Below, piece after piece: positions 27,896 to 36,622 of a DNA stretch of 64,000 nt (position 1 is the first letter of the stretch; each line of letters begins with the position of its first letter). Source of the stretch: Candidatus Poribacteria bacterium. GTDB lineage: Bacteria > Poribacteria > WGA-4E > UBA9662. The stretch is taken from contig PAQF01000026.1 in assembly GCA_002709695.1 (NCBI GenBank), forward strand, positions 213,395-277,394. Reading direction: 5' to 3'. The translations under genes and the position numbers were made by a program. The notes below the pieces were generated by a model, which saw only the letters and a program-made list of their open reading frames with translations, was not told the DNA's origin and did no database searches.

Positions 27896-28642
27896 TCAAT
27901 CTAGAAAGGCATTAATCTTATTAGCTAGATTATCCACAAGCGCTGAGATTGCACTCTCCCCTTCGTCAACACTAGCTTCATCAGCTGGCTGGCCCATTTG
28001 GCCAAAGAGCGAATCATTTTGATCGAAGCAGACAGCTGGATGCCATTTCTCTTTCGGTGGCATTTCGCTATTAGGCCAAACTGACAAATCCCGACCAGAG
28101 CGTAACTCCCGCAGATCAATCAATTCTGGAAATAAGGCTAGACCATACGAAGTTTCAGCTCGTCCTGCATGATCACCGGTCAGTTTAATATCTTCACCAC
28201 AAATTGACATCTCCGTTCCAGATAAAATAAGAATATCAGGATTATCCAATTGAATCTTCGGCAATTCTTGGTCAAGAATCTGCTGCCACGGATAATGACC
28301 AGCTAATAGCACAATTACTTGAAACCCAAATTGAACCAGCTGACAGGTCGTAGTGTATAGAATCTGTGCTGTAGATTCAGTTGTTTGATAGTGTGTCCAT
28401 AAAAAATCGCCGTGTCCACCAAGAGCGCCCCACCACATTACAGGCAGAATGATACCACCAGTTTTCTGCGCGATACGAACACAAACCCTCTCTGCCTTCA
28501 GACCATCATACCCAACTGGCAAATGCCAGCCATGATGTTCAATTAAACCAAGCGGCCAGAAAGCAATCGGAGTTTGGTCAACCAACTCCGAAATCTGATC
28601 CGGTCGGAGCTGATGATACTCTGCCCATTTCCTATGTGTCAT
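27896..28642 (-). CDS. Creatininase family amidohydrolase
   Basis: A 248-residue metal-dependent hydrolase of the creatininase/MftE family. Metal ligands are visible in LGLIEHHGWHLPVGYD (Glu, His, Asp) and in the DHAGRAETS block (His, Glu). Members open creatinine, hydrolyse formylated pterins (ArfB) or process mycofactocin peptide; the variant EHHGWHLP (usually EQHG.HLP) does not allow a choice. The length is normal. Divergent from yggS, it shares a 150-base intergenic region with it. Confidence 0.88.
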   Translation of the reverse strand: MTHRKWAEYHQLRPDQISELVDQTPIAFWPLGLIEHHGWHLPVGYDGLKAERVCVRIAQKTGGIILPVMWWGALGGHGDFLWTHYQTTESTAQILYTTTCQLVQFGFQVIVLLAGHYPWQQILDQELPKIQLDNPDILILSGTEMSICGEDIKLTGDHAGRAETSYGLALFPELIDLRELRSGRDLSVWPNSEMPPKEKWHPAVCFDQNDSLFGQMGQPADEASVDEGESAISALVDNLANKINAFLD

Positions 28643-28753
28643 TTCTTCTACAAACCATGCTTACCTAGAAAGCTTCAATAATGAAAGAGTATAGCACGGT
28701 ATGGCTAATCGTTGGAAGTCAATTAACAACTCGCATCACACTCCAGTTGCACT

Positions 28754-28782
28754 TGCAACTAGCAGGATAAATATGCTATTAT
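28754..28782 (+). promoter_or_regulatory. Candidate sigma-70-type promoter of the yggS-proC run
   Basis: TTGCAA at 28754-28759 and TATTAT at 28777-28782 are separated by 17 bases, a near-consensus -35/-10 pair in the intergenic region upstream of yggS. Transcription would begin near 28789, which is only a few bases before the first ATG (28795) and favours the later TTG start at 28819. Confidence 0.5.
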
Positions 28783-28794
28783 GGATGTTTATCT

Positions 28795-29508
28795 ATGGAT
28801 TGCATTCAAGGATCAAATTTGGCTTCGATCTACGATAATATCTCGCGCCTTCAAGAGAAGGTTGCCAAAGCGACAAATCGCGTTGGGCGCGAGCCTAACT
28901 CTGTTCAAATCGTAGCTATCTCGAAAACAAAACCGATCGACGCAATACATAAAGTGCTCAATGCAGGCATTTTCGACATAGGTGAAAACCGTGTCCAAGA
29001 AGCCAAAGTTAAATACAATTCGATTAATCGCCCAGCAACATGGCACATGGTTGGTCATCTACAAACAAACAAGATCAAACAAGCCATCCAATTTTTTGAT
29101 ATTATTCAATCCGTTGACAGCCTCAGATTAGCCAAAGCAATAGACCGAAGATCTGCTGATCTAGACATACAACAATCCATTTTAATTCAAGTTAACACCT
29201 CTGGAGAGACAAGTAAATTCGGTATTATGCCAGACCAAGTCCAAGATTTTATTAAGCAAGCCTCAACTTACTCGAATATTCAAATCAAAGGATTAATGAC
29301 AATTGCCAAACCTGAGCAGAATTCCGAATCTATTCGCCCATCTTTCTCTATGCTTAGGAAACTACGGGATGATATTGCCACACAAAACCTGAGTAATGTT
29401 GACATGAATTGTTTATCAATGGGTATGACAAACGATTTTGAAGTTGCAATTGAGGAAGGGGCGAACTGTATTCGGATTGGCAGATCAATTTTTGGAGCAC
29501 GAAATTGA
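28795..29508 (+). CDS. yggS: YggS family PLP homeostasis protein
   Basis: A 237-residue single-domain PLP-binding protein (alanine racemase N-terminal barrel fold) that buffers pyridoxal phosphate; loss disturbs amino acid pools in other bacteria. The PLP lysine is K44 in VAISKTKP; GENRVQEA, HMVGHLQTNK and LSMGMTNDFEVAI are family hallmarks. The ATG at 28795 gives a slightly long N-terminus. The TTG at 28819, with AAGGA at 28808-28812 and a predicted transcription start near 28789, may be the real start. Its stop overlaps the proC start, giving the common yggS-proC-yggT order. Confidence 0.95.
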   Translation: MDCIQGSNLASIYDNISRLQEKVAKATNRVGREPNSVQIVAISKTKPIDAIHKVLNAGIFDIGENRVQEAKVKYNSINRPATWHMVGHLQTNKIKQAIQFFDIIQSVDSLRLAKAIDRRSADLDIQQSILIQVNTSGETSKFGIMPDQVQDFIKQASTYSNIQIKGLMTIAKPEQNSESIRPSFSMLRKLRDDIATQNLSNVDMNCLSMGMTNDFEVAIEEGANCIRIGRSIFGARN

Positions 29509-30344
29509 TGTCTGAGCGATCTAATGCATTTCTATCCACTATCGACCGTCTCGGTGCTATCGGCATTGGCAACATGGGTGCGGCTATAATTCGTGGTGTG
29601 GCAAAAAACTTACTAAGCAGTGAGAAAATCTTCGTCACAGACGTAGACACAAAAAAAGTTGATGATTTGCGTATAGAACTTGGTATTAATGCTTGTGCTA
29701 CCATTAATGAATTGGTCGAAAACGTTGATATTATTCTCTACTCAGCTAAGCCAAACAATGCAGAAAAAGTCCTCACACAAATTAGTCCCCTTATTAAGCC
29801 GAGTCAACTTTTAATCTCAATAGCAGCAGGCATTACAATTACGAAACTGGAATCTTACCTTGCTGGAACTGTTCCCGTCATTCGCGTCATGCCGAACATC
29901 GCCGTAACAGTAGGCTCAGGGATAACAGCAATATCACCTGGCAGTTATGCTGGTGAAAAACATCTTGCCAAATCACAGGCAATCTTTAATGCAGTTGGTA
30001 GTTCCCTAATCACTGAAGAAAAGCAATTAGACGCTGTAACAGGCTTAAGTGGTAGTGGCCCAGCATTCGTTTTCATGTTCATAGAAGCACTAATAGATGC
30101 AGGTGTTCACGTCGGATTGTCTCGTGAAAATGCCCATCAATTAGCTGTCCAAACCGTTCTAGGAGCAGGGAAGATAATCGACCAGAATAAAGAACATCCA
30201 GCAGTTTGGAAAAGCAGAGTGACCACACCTGCAGGGACCACAGCCGCAGGATTATTTGAACTAGAACGAGGCAAATTTCGTTCAATTGTCAACGCTGCAG
30301 TGATCGCTGCAACTGAACGCGCCCAAGAACTCGCCCATATATAA
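29508..30344 (+). CDS. proC: Pyrroline-5-carboxylate reductase
   Basis: A 278-residue NAD(P)H-dependent enzyme catalysing the last step of proline synthesis. The N-terminal Rossmann motif AIGIGNMGAAII, the SAKPNN and AAGITI blocks, the family signature GSGPAFVFMFIEAL and the TTPAGTTAAGL segment are all present. The ATG at 29508 overlaps the yggS stop (TGATG), so translation is coupled. It belongs to the housekeeping run that continues with yggT. Confidence 0.96.
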   Translation: MSERSNAFLSTIDRLGAIGIGNMGAAIIRGVAKNLLSSEKIFVTDVDTKKVDDLRIELGINACATINELVENVDIILYSAKPNNAEKVLTQISPLIKPSQLLISIAAGITITKLESYLAGTVPVIRVMPNIAVTVGSGITAISPGSYAGEKHLAKSQAIFNAVGSSLITEEKQLDAVTGLSGSGPAFVFMFIEALIDAGVHVGLSRENAHQLAVQTVLGAGKIIDQNKEHPAVWKSRVTTPAGTTAAGLFELERGKFRSIVNAAVIAATERAQELAHI

Positions 30345-30362
30345 CATATCACAAGGTCTTTT

Positions 30363-30620
30363 ATGATTACTTCTATTCTAAGTCAATTGATTCGGCTCTA
30401 CTCGCTTATTGTATTTGTGAATGTAATCTTATCTTGGTTTATACACACTTCACATAATATGACGGTTCGGAGGATTTACTGGACAACAAGCCAGTTGGTT
30501 GATCCGGTTCTTGATCCAATTCGTCATCTAATGAGACCAATCACACAAAGCATAAGGCTTGACTTCTCACCTTTTGTTCTTCTCATACTTCTTGAGCAAA
30601 TCTCGCAGATGTTAGGGTAA
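30363..30620 (+). CDS. yggT: YggT family membrane protein
   Basis: An 85-residue protein of the YggT family with two hydrophobic segments: LIRLYSLIVFVNVILSWF near the N-terminus and FVLLILLEQI near the C-terminus. Between them lies the conserved VDPVLDPIRHLMRP stretch. The function is not established; it is linked by gene neighbourhood to cell division or osmotic regulation. It lies 18 bases after proC and 5 before the IleRS-like gene. Confidence 0.93.
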   Translation: MITSILSQLIRLYSLIVFVNVILSWFIHTSHNMTVRRIYWTTSQLVDPVLDPIRHLMRPITQSIRLDFSPFVLLILLEQISQMLG

Positions 30621-30625
30621 TCACC

Positions 30626-32938
30626 ATGAACGATACAGTAAGCTCAAATCATACTTTAGACCTACATCACGAAGAACGGGTTGTAGCTAAATGGACAGAG
30701 CTAAATATTTACGAAAAACTTATGAATAGGACAGACAAAGAGCAATTTGTTCTTCGCGAAATGCCAATCGCTATCGACAATCTCGATCTTGATAATTTGG
30801 GATCTAGGATTCATCAAGATATATTTCTGAAAAACAAACTACAACAAAACATACACGTGGATTACAAACCGCATTGGGACTATTCTGCACCTAACATCCA
30901 ACAACGAATCTTTAACACAGAACCACAAGAATCACCTCACGATATTTTAGCGTTTCGCAATCAGTATAGAACGTACTTCAAAACAGAAATTGAGGCTAGG
31001 ACGCAAGAACTTAAAGCATTCGGAATGTTCGCCAACTGGAAGAATAACACAAAGAATTTATGCAACCGAAATGAATCCAAGATACTGAGTTCATTCAATA
31101 AACTCCGAACACACAAACAAATCCAGACGGATCAGAAACTGGAAGTCTGGTGTGATAAACGCAATACAGTAATCGAAGAAAGTGACTTTGAGATTCGTCC
31201 GATGGAGGTATCATCAGGATACGTTAAGTTTCCGATAAAGACCGGATTTGAGGAACTTGGCAGTGAGATATCGATAATAGTTTTTATTAAAGAACTCTGG
31301 CAAGTAGTAGCCACAGTTGGTATTGGCATAAGAACAAACCAAGGCTATTGCATCGCTAAACTAGGACAAGAAACGGTTATCGTTGCTGACTCAGAGGTTT
31401 TCGAAGGTAGACAACTAAAACCTTTGAAGGCCATCGACTCAAAACAAATTGAGGAATGTATTTGTATGCACCCGCTTTTAACCTCTGATATACCAGTTAT
31501 CCAACTATCAGAGTTTAATGACCAACAAGGAATTACCCATATTGCTCCTGGGCATAATCCAGATCATTATCTCATAGCACAAACTCAGAGACTACCAGTA
31601 TCAAGTATCATAGACAATACAGGCTATCTCAATGACACAACGCATATGTTTTACGGTCTCAAGATTTCGGAGGCAGAAAAAACCATTGAATCTGAATTGG
31701 CAAAACGCAATTATCTGGTTCAAACAAACAAGAATACAGCTTCATTACCATATTGCAAAATCTCAAAAAATAGTGTTATCTACCGATTAGTACATAAATG
31801 GAGTCTAGACGTTGACAGATCTATTGTCACTAAACTAGTAAATTGCGATCAAAATTGGGAAGGACATTCAGCAGAAGATACACCTTGGATTAAGGAAATG
31901 ATCCTGCAAACACCACCACCACCTATTTCCAGCCATCGAAGTGGCTCTATTCCTTTTCCGATTTTCCAATGCGAGAAATGTAACACACAACTTTCAGATG
32001 CCAAAACATTGAAATCCATTCGTGAGCTTATCTCTCGCCGTGGTAACGACATCTGGTTTAAACTTGAAGCGGAAGACCTATTACCGAAGGAAACAACGTG
32101 CCCTAGTTGCAGTTCAAAACGATTTCAGAAAGAAACTACTTTCTTAAGTGAGAAATTCGCAGTTATTATTAATGAAATCAATAACTCTGATGTAGGCAAA
32201 AACTATCCAAAAGCAACTAACTATTATTTCCATTGCTCGGAAGAGTTTCCGAAATGGTTTGCCCAACTGAACCTAGTCTCAATTGCCTTGCACAAAACAA
32301 TCCCGTATCGAAAAATCAAGCTAGTTAAAACAAACAAAAACTTCGCTCAACTCGGAATCGATAAAAATTCAGTTGATTGCTACCCTATTGATGTAGTAAG
32401 GATTTTCGCAATAACTGAATCCCATAGCACGCATTCAGTTGATCAACAATTCCAAGAACACCAGAAAGATTATCGTCATATTAGTGAAACTTTGCAACAA
32501 ATCGCATCCATCATTACCAGTTTTAATTCCAAGCGGGATTCGAAAAAAACTGGCAACTTCTGCGAATCGCATAGCCAAATGTTAGACTATACTAATACTT
32601 GGCTGTCGGAAATTGATTCTGCATACGCCCATGAAGATTTTGGTCAGACCTGGTGTCTAATTAAGAAATTTTCCCAAACACTCCTAAGAAAGAATTATTT
32701 GCCTTGGCTAGAGGATGTGAGAGTCAAAAAAGATTTCTCTCTGCTTAATGAATTTATCCAAGGTCCCCTCTACCAAATTCTGATTGTGTATCTTCAGCGC
32801 ACCGCTCCAATCGCCCCGTTCCTCGCAGAATACGCCTATTCAAAGTTAATTGATCAAATTAATCCAATTGGATTCTCCCAATCTAGCATTTTTCTACTTG
32901 ATTGGTTAACCCAAATCCCCCAAATTAACCAGGATTAA
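30626..32938 (+). CDS. Degenerate isoleucyl-tRNA synthetase-like protein lacking catalytic motifs
   Basis: An uninterrupted 770-codon frame at the usual ileS place between yggT and lspA. Its whole length aligns by eye with class I IleRS: VVAKWTELNIYEKL and FVLREMP at the N-terminus, HWDYSAPN (usually GWDCHGLP), the editing-domain GITHIAPGH (302-310), CEKC (449-452) and CPSC (492-495) zinc pairs, DIWFKLEAEDLLP, DVVRIFAITE and APIAPFLAEYAY. The HIGH region reads LDNLG, the KMSKS region reads KTNKNFAQLG (567-576), and the WTTTPWTLP peptide is gone. The likely editing aspartate (E. coli D342, from memory) is His314. It is about 150 residues shorter than normal and has no tRNA-binding tail. It cannot plausibly charge tRNA; another ileS must exist. 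A new regulatory role or slow decay are the options. Confidence 0.85.
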   Translation: MNDTVSSNHTLDLHHEERVVAKWTELNIYEKLMNRTDKEQFVLREMPIAIDNLDLDNLGSRIHQDIFLKNKLQQNIHVDYKPHWDYSAPNIQQRIFNTEPQESPHDILAFRNQYRTYFKTEIEARTQELKAFGMFANWKNNTKNLCNRNESKILSSFNKLRTHKQIQTDQKLEVWCDKRNTVIEESDFEIRPMEVSSGYVKFPIKTGFEELGSEISIIVFIKELWQVVATVGIGIRTNQGYCIAKLGQETVIVADSEVFEGRQLKPLKAIDSKQIEECICMHPLLTSDIPVIQLSEFNDQQGITHIAPGHNPDHYLIAQTQRLPVSSIIDNTGYLNDTTHMFYGLKISEAEKTIESELAKRNYLVQTNKNTASLPYCKISKNSVIYRLVHKWSLDVDRSIVTKLVNCDQNWEGHSAEDTPWIKEMILQTPPPPISSHRSGSIPFPIFQCEKCNTQLSDAKTLKSIRELISRRGNDIWFKLEAEDLLPKETTCPSCSSKRFQKETTFLSEKFAVIINEINNSDVGKNYPKATNYYFHCSEEFPKWFAQLNLVSIALHKTIPYRKIKLVKTNKNFAQLGIDKNSVDCYPIDVVRIFAITESHSTHSVDQQFQEHQKDYRHISETLQQIASIITSFNSKRDSKKTGNFCESHSQMLDYTNTWLSEIDSAYAHEDFGQTWCLIKKFSQTLLRKNYLPWLEDVRVKKDFSLLNEFIQGPLYQILIVYLQRTAPIAPFLAEYAYSKLIDQINPIGFSQSSIFLLDWLTQIPQINQD

Positions 32939-32941
32939 GTC

Positions 32942-33472
32942 GTGAGCACTTTAGATGGCAATTTACAAAACGAACAGAATTATGTTCGGCCTGTTATTCC
33001 GTTGCTCATAATCTCAATTCTCATAATTTTTCTTGATCAACTTACCAAAACAATTATCGCGCAACACATTGATTATCATAACCAAACAATTGTTGTGATT
33101 GAAGGCTTTTTTAACTTGCGCCATGATCGCAATAGTGGAGCAGCTTTTAGTATAATGCAGGGGCAACGCACCCTACTAATTGTGGCCACAATCTTGGCAA
33201 TGATTTTCATTGCGTATTATTATTTCCAATTTCGGCACAGCCTTTGGATGCGAATTGGACTTGGATTTATTTTAGGTGGTGCAATTGGTAATCTGATAGA
33301 TCGCATCCAGTACGGTTTCGTGATCGATTTTCTACAATTTGGAATATTACCTAAATACAAGTGGCCAACTTTCAATGTAGCAGACACCGCAATTTGCATT
33401 GGGGCAGCCATGATAATTATCTGTACAACACGAACTCGAAAATTGAACTTTGAAGACACAATTGAAAATTAA
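32942..33472 (+). CDS. lspA: Lipoprotein signal peptidase (signal peptidase II)
   Basis: A 176-residue inner-membrane aspartic protease that removes signal peptides from lipidated prolipoproteins. Four hydrophobic segments are apparent. The catalytic Asp residues are D120 in GNLIDR and D148 in FNVADTA; the NLRHDRNSGAAFS block is also typical. The GTG at 32942 begins 3 bases after the IleRS-like stop. The downstream gene overlaps its end by 23 bases and encodes a probable lipoprotein substrate. Confidence 0.95.
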   Translation: MSTLDGNLQNEQNYVRPVIPLLIISILIIFLDQLTKTIIAQHIDYHNQTIVVIEGFFNLRHDRNSGAAFSIMQGQRTLLIVATILAMIFIAYYYFQFRHSLWMRIGLGFILGGAIGNLIDRIQYGFVIDFLQFGILPKYKWPTFNVADTAICIGAAMIIICTTRTRKLNFEDTIEN

Positions 33473-33938
33473 ATTCGGGCTACTAATATGCTTTACGCTA
33501 ATTCTTGCTTGTAACAAGGTTATTTTCCCACAATCTGCCCCAGAAGATCCGAAAATTGACGGAGTAACAGAAACTCCACAAGAGAAATCAGAAGAAGCAG
33601 ATAAATATTATGAAAGTGCGTTGCGCCGCTTCGAGATTATCACACTAAGCTCCCTTCCATTTACCGCAGTTCACAGTTTTTTCATGGTGCGCGGGGTTGA
33701 AATGATACGCCAAAACAAGTTTTCTCCCAAATTATCCAAGCAAAATTTCCGTGCGATTGGTATATGTACAGCTTGTTTTTCATTGTTCATTGGAATACGA
33801 GATTGGTACATGATGCGTGGTAAAGTCCGATCTGAACTATTAATTCCACAAGAACACCTTCCCAAACCTAGGGCAACAGAGGCCAGCCTCAGTTCACCCA
33901 ATGATAGGATCGTAAGACTCGTTGATATCCAATTCTAA
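33450..33938 (+). CDS. Probable lipoprotein with membrane segments, unknown function
   Basis: A 162-residue protein starting at TTG 33450, inside the end of lspA. The N-terminus is basic then hydrophobic and ends in LILAC, a lipobox with Cys21 as the modified residue. A charged linker (PEEKSEEADKYYES-like) follows, then two hydrophobic stretches (about 63-82 and 101-118). I recognise no family. Being coupled to lspA suggests an envelope role. A later start is not excluded, but the lipobox would then be lost. Confidence 0.6.
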   Translation: MKTQLKIKFGLLICFTLILACNKVIFPQSAPEDPKIDGVTETPQEKSEEADKYYESALRRFEIITLSSLPFTAVHSFFMVRGVEMIRQNKFSPKLSKQNFRAIGICTACFSLFIGIRDWYMMRGKVRSELLIPQEHLPKPRATEASLSSPNDRIVRLVDIQF

Positions 33939-34015
33939 TGGTATTTAATTACAACCCTGCTGACTAATCTCCAGCCCTCCAATATTTAGGAGAGAACTCA
34001 AAAACATTGGCAACT

Positions 34016-34981
34016 ATGCGCATTTTATTTATGGGGACTAGTGATTTTGCTGTTCCAAGCCTTGAAAAATTAATCACAGAAAAATTTGACATTGTCGGCG
34101 TGGTTACGCAACCCGACCGACCAAGTGGTCGAGGAAGAAAACTACAGGCTTCTCCAATCAAGCTGAGAGCTAAAAAAAACAAACTAACCATTTTTCAACC
34201 CGAGAAAGTAAGGGAAAAAGCCATGGTTAGCCAGATTAAACATCTTGAACCTGACGTAATTGTTGTCATCGCCTTTGGACAAATTCTACCAAGATCCATC
34301 CTTGACATTCCTCCCTTTGGTTGTTTTAATATCCACCCGTCCCTTTTGCCTAAATATCGAGGTGCAGCCCCAATCCAATGGGCACTAATAAACGGAGAGA
34401 CCGAAACAGGCATCACTATAATGTTGCTTGACGAAGGAGAAGATACCGGTAACATTATTTTACAACAGCCTTCCATAATTAATCCGGAAACTGATGCAAT
34501 AACATTACATCAGCAACTGGGAAACCTCGCACCTAATCTTTTAGTACAAGCCCTAAGAAAGTTAAAAGCTCAGCGGCCAATGACTCAACCACAAAACGAT
34601 TCATTGGCAACGTATGCCCCACAACTGACTAAAGAACATGGTAAGATCAACTGGAATAAATCTGCAGTTGAAATCCTAAACCTCGTACGTGGCACTGCAA
34701 TCTGGCCAAAAGCCTACGCACGCTTGCAAAACAACTTGCATGTTAAAATCCTTTCATGTTCTATAATACCAACTAGCAATGATGTCACGTTCCCACCAGG
34801 AACGATTGAAATAACTAGAAACAAACAAATAACTGTACATACGGCTCAAGGTAAGTTAGCCTTAGATAAAGTGCAACCAGCAACCAAAAATAAAATGTCT
34901 GCTCATGACTTTGTCAATGGATACCACGTCAAAACAGGAGATCGTTTTATTTCCTCATCCCAAAAAAATAATGATTTATAA
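34016..34981 (+). CDS. fmt: Methionyl-tRNA formyltransferase
   Basis: A 321-residue enzyme that formylates initiator Met-tRNA with 10-formyl-THF. The catalytic set is N105, H107 and D143 in FNIHPSLLPKYRGAAPIQW and EGEDTGN, matching the E. coli positions within one residue. A C-terminal OB-like tRNA-binding domain follows (ILNLVRGTAIWPKAY). The ATG at 34016 gives the normal MRILFMG start; AGGAGAG at 33988-33994 fits better with the in-frame TTG at 34007, so a 3-codon longer form is possible. It overlaps the next gene by 11 bases. Confidence 0.96.
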   Translation: MRILFMGTSDFAVPSLEKLITEKFDIVGVVTQPDRPSGRGRKLQASPIKLRAKKNKLTIFQPEKVREKAMVSQIKHLEPDVIVVIAFGQILPRSILDIPPFGCFNIHPSLLPKYRGAAPIQWALINGETETGITIMLLDEGEDTGNIILQQPSIINPETDAITLHQQLGNLAPNLLVQALRKLKAQRPMTQPQNDSLATYAPQLTKEHGKINWNKSAVEILNLVRGTAIWPKAYARLQNNLHVKILSCSIIPTSNDVTFPPGTIEITRNKQITVHTAQGKLALDKVQPATKNKMSAHDFVNGYHVKTGDRFISSSQKNNDL

Positions 34982-35966
34982 TATACTTAATTCGATTTTC
35001 AAAATTTATTTTTCTCTCTTTATAGCTATTAGTTGTGTTGGTTGTTTTGTTGTCTTCTTGCTAATTCCAAAATGGGTCCATACCAAAGATATTATTACTC
35101 CTTCACTTGTTGGTGAAACATATCAAAACGCCATATCTATGATCATGGAGGCAGGGTTAACATTAAACAACCATGTAGAGCACAAGACAAGTCCAATCAA
35201 CCCCACAACCCAAAAAGCCGCCTATAGAAAAGGCATCGTTATGGCTCAAAACCCACTGGCAAAGACAAAAATAAAACGGTCAAAAGAAATTCGGATCGTT
35301 CTAAGCTCTGGAGTTGAAATAAGCAGTGTACCAAATGTAATCGGCAAAGAGATTAAAACCGCCGAAAAAATTCTCCAAGAAATGCAATTCCGTCGCGGAT
35401 ATATTACCACCGTTTACTCAAACCAATATCCAAAGGAAAATACAGTTATTGCTCAAACTCCGCTTGCAAATACAGGACTCCACAGCTCAGGAGCAGTTAG
35501 CCTGCTCTTGAGCCTAGGAGTTCGCCCACAAGTATTCAAGATGCCGAATTTACAGGGGATGTTCTTGAATGAGGTGCGTACAATTCTCGAATCTCATGGC
35601 TTCAAAGTCAAGTCAGTAGATTATGTTCTTCACCCTGCGATGTCACAAGGGCAAATTGTCAGCCACCAGCCAACAACGGGAACGTTGGTACATGTTGGCC
35701 AACAGGTTGATCTTGAAGTTAGTGGTTCACACAGAAACAAGAACAAAAGAGGAAGTTTTTATGCGATTCGACATGATGTGCTAATCATCGATGACAAGCC
35801 TAAACATTTAGAAATTTATATTGAAGATGAGCTAGGCAAAAGGAAAGTAGTTGACACCTATTACGAATCCAGCATGAAAATTCGCAAACCATATAAGATT
35901 TCCGGTAGGACTAACATCTCGATATATGAAGATGGTCAGCGTGTCAAGTATCAAGAGATCAAATGA
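34971..35966 (+). CDS. Membrane-anchored PASTA domain protein
   Basis: A 331-residue protein with one N-terminal transmembrane helix (about residues 10-33) and three PASTA repeats outside the membrane. They begin TPSLVGETYQNAI, VPNVIGKEIKTAEKIL and MPNLQGMFLNEVRTIL, each followed by the typical 'QNP/QTP/QPT' and valine-rich strand. A C-terminal domain of about 80 residues follows. PASTA domains bind peptidoglycan or muropeptides and usually sit on Ser/Thr kinases or penicillin-binding proteins; here there is no kinase or transpeptidase domain. The ATG at 34971 lies inside the fmt end. A wall-sensing or structural role is inferred. Confidence 0.85.
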   Translation: MIYNILNSIFKIYFSLFIAISCVGCFVVFLLIPKWVHTKDIITPSLVGETYQNAISMIMEAGLTLNNHVEHKTSPINPTTQKAAYRKGIVMAQNPLAKTKIKRSKEIRIVLSSGVEISSVPNVIGKEIKTAEKILQEMQFRRGYITTVYSNQYPKENTVIAQTPLANTGLHSSGAVSLLLSLGVRPQVFKMPNLQGMFLNEVRTILESHGFKVKSVDYVLHPAMSQGQIVSHQPTTGTLVHVGQQVDLEVSGSHRNKNKRGSFYAIRHDVLIIDDKPKHLEIYIEDELGKRKVVDTYYESSMKIRKPYKISGRTNISIYEDGQRVKYQEIK

Positions 35967-36622
35967 ACAACGTCAAAATTGCACCCTCTATACTCGCAGC
36001 AGACTTCAGCAAGTTGGGAGCAGATATACGAAAAGCTGAGGAATCAGGCGCTGACTTGATCCATTTTGATATTATGGATGGGCATTTTGTGCCAAATCTA
36101 ACTATGGGAGTAGACCTTGTTAAGGCAGTCCGCAGATACACAGATCTACCCTTTGATGTTCATCTGATGGTAACACATCCTCAAGATTACATCGAGCCAT
36201 TTGCTAATGCTGGAGCAAACCTAATTACCATTCACGCTGAGCTTGCGACCGCACCAATCGATGCTGTACTTTGGAAAATAAAATCATTTAACATACTCGC
36301 AGGTCTGGCTACTTGCCCTCAAACCCCGATCTCAGCAATTGACCCATATCTTCCAGATCTAGATTTAGTCCTTCCAATGAGCGTCGAACCCGGTTTTGGG
36401 GGCCAGAAGTTCATATTGAATACCTTAGAAAAAATCAGTTATCTCAACCAAAAAATTAAAGAACTTGGAAAAGCAATTGACATAGAAGTAGACGGAGGAA
36501 TTAATGAAGACACAGCCCCACTTGTCATTGAACGAGGAGCAACAATATTAGTTGCTGGTACAGCAATTTTCAAACAAAGTAACTATACTAGTGCTATAAG
36601 TCGACTTCGCCAACAAGGATGA
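35963..36622 (+). CDS. rpe: Ribulose-phosphate 3-epimerase
   Basis: A 219-residue TIM-barrel enzyme of the pentose phosphate pathway, interconverting ribulose-5-phosphate and xylulose-5-phosphate. Metal and catalytic motifs are FDIMDGHFVPNLTMG, DVHLMV, MSVEPGFGGQKF and the phosphate loop around EVDGGI and VAGTAIF. The ATG at 35963 overlaps the PASTA gene's stop by 4 bases. The length is normal. Confidence 0.97.
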   Translation: MNNVKIAPSILAADFSKLGADIRKAEESGADLIHFDIMDGHFVPNLTMGVDLVKAVRRYTDLPFDVHLMVTHPQDYIEPFANAGANLITIHAELATAPIDAVLWKIKSFNILAGLATCPQTPISAIDPYLPDLDLVLPMSVEPGFGGQKFILNTLEKISYLNQKIKELGKAIDIEVDGGINEDTAPLVIERGATILVAGTAIFKQSNYTSAISRLRQQG

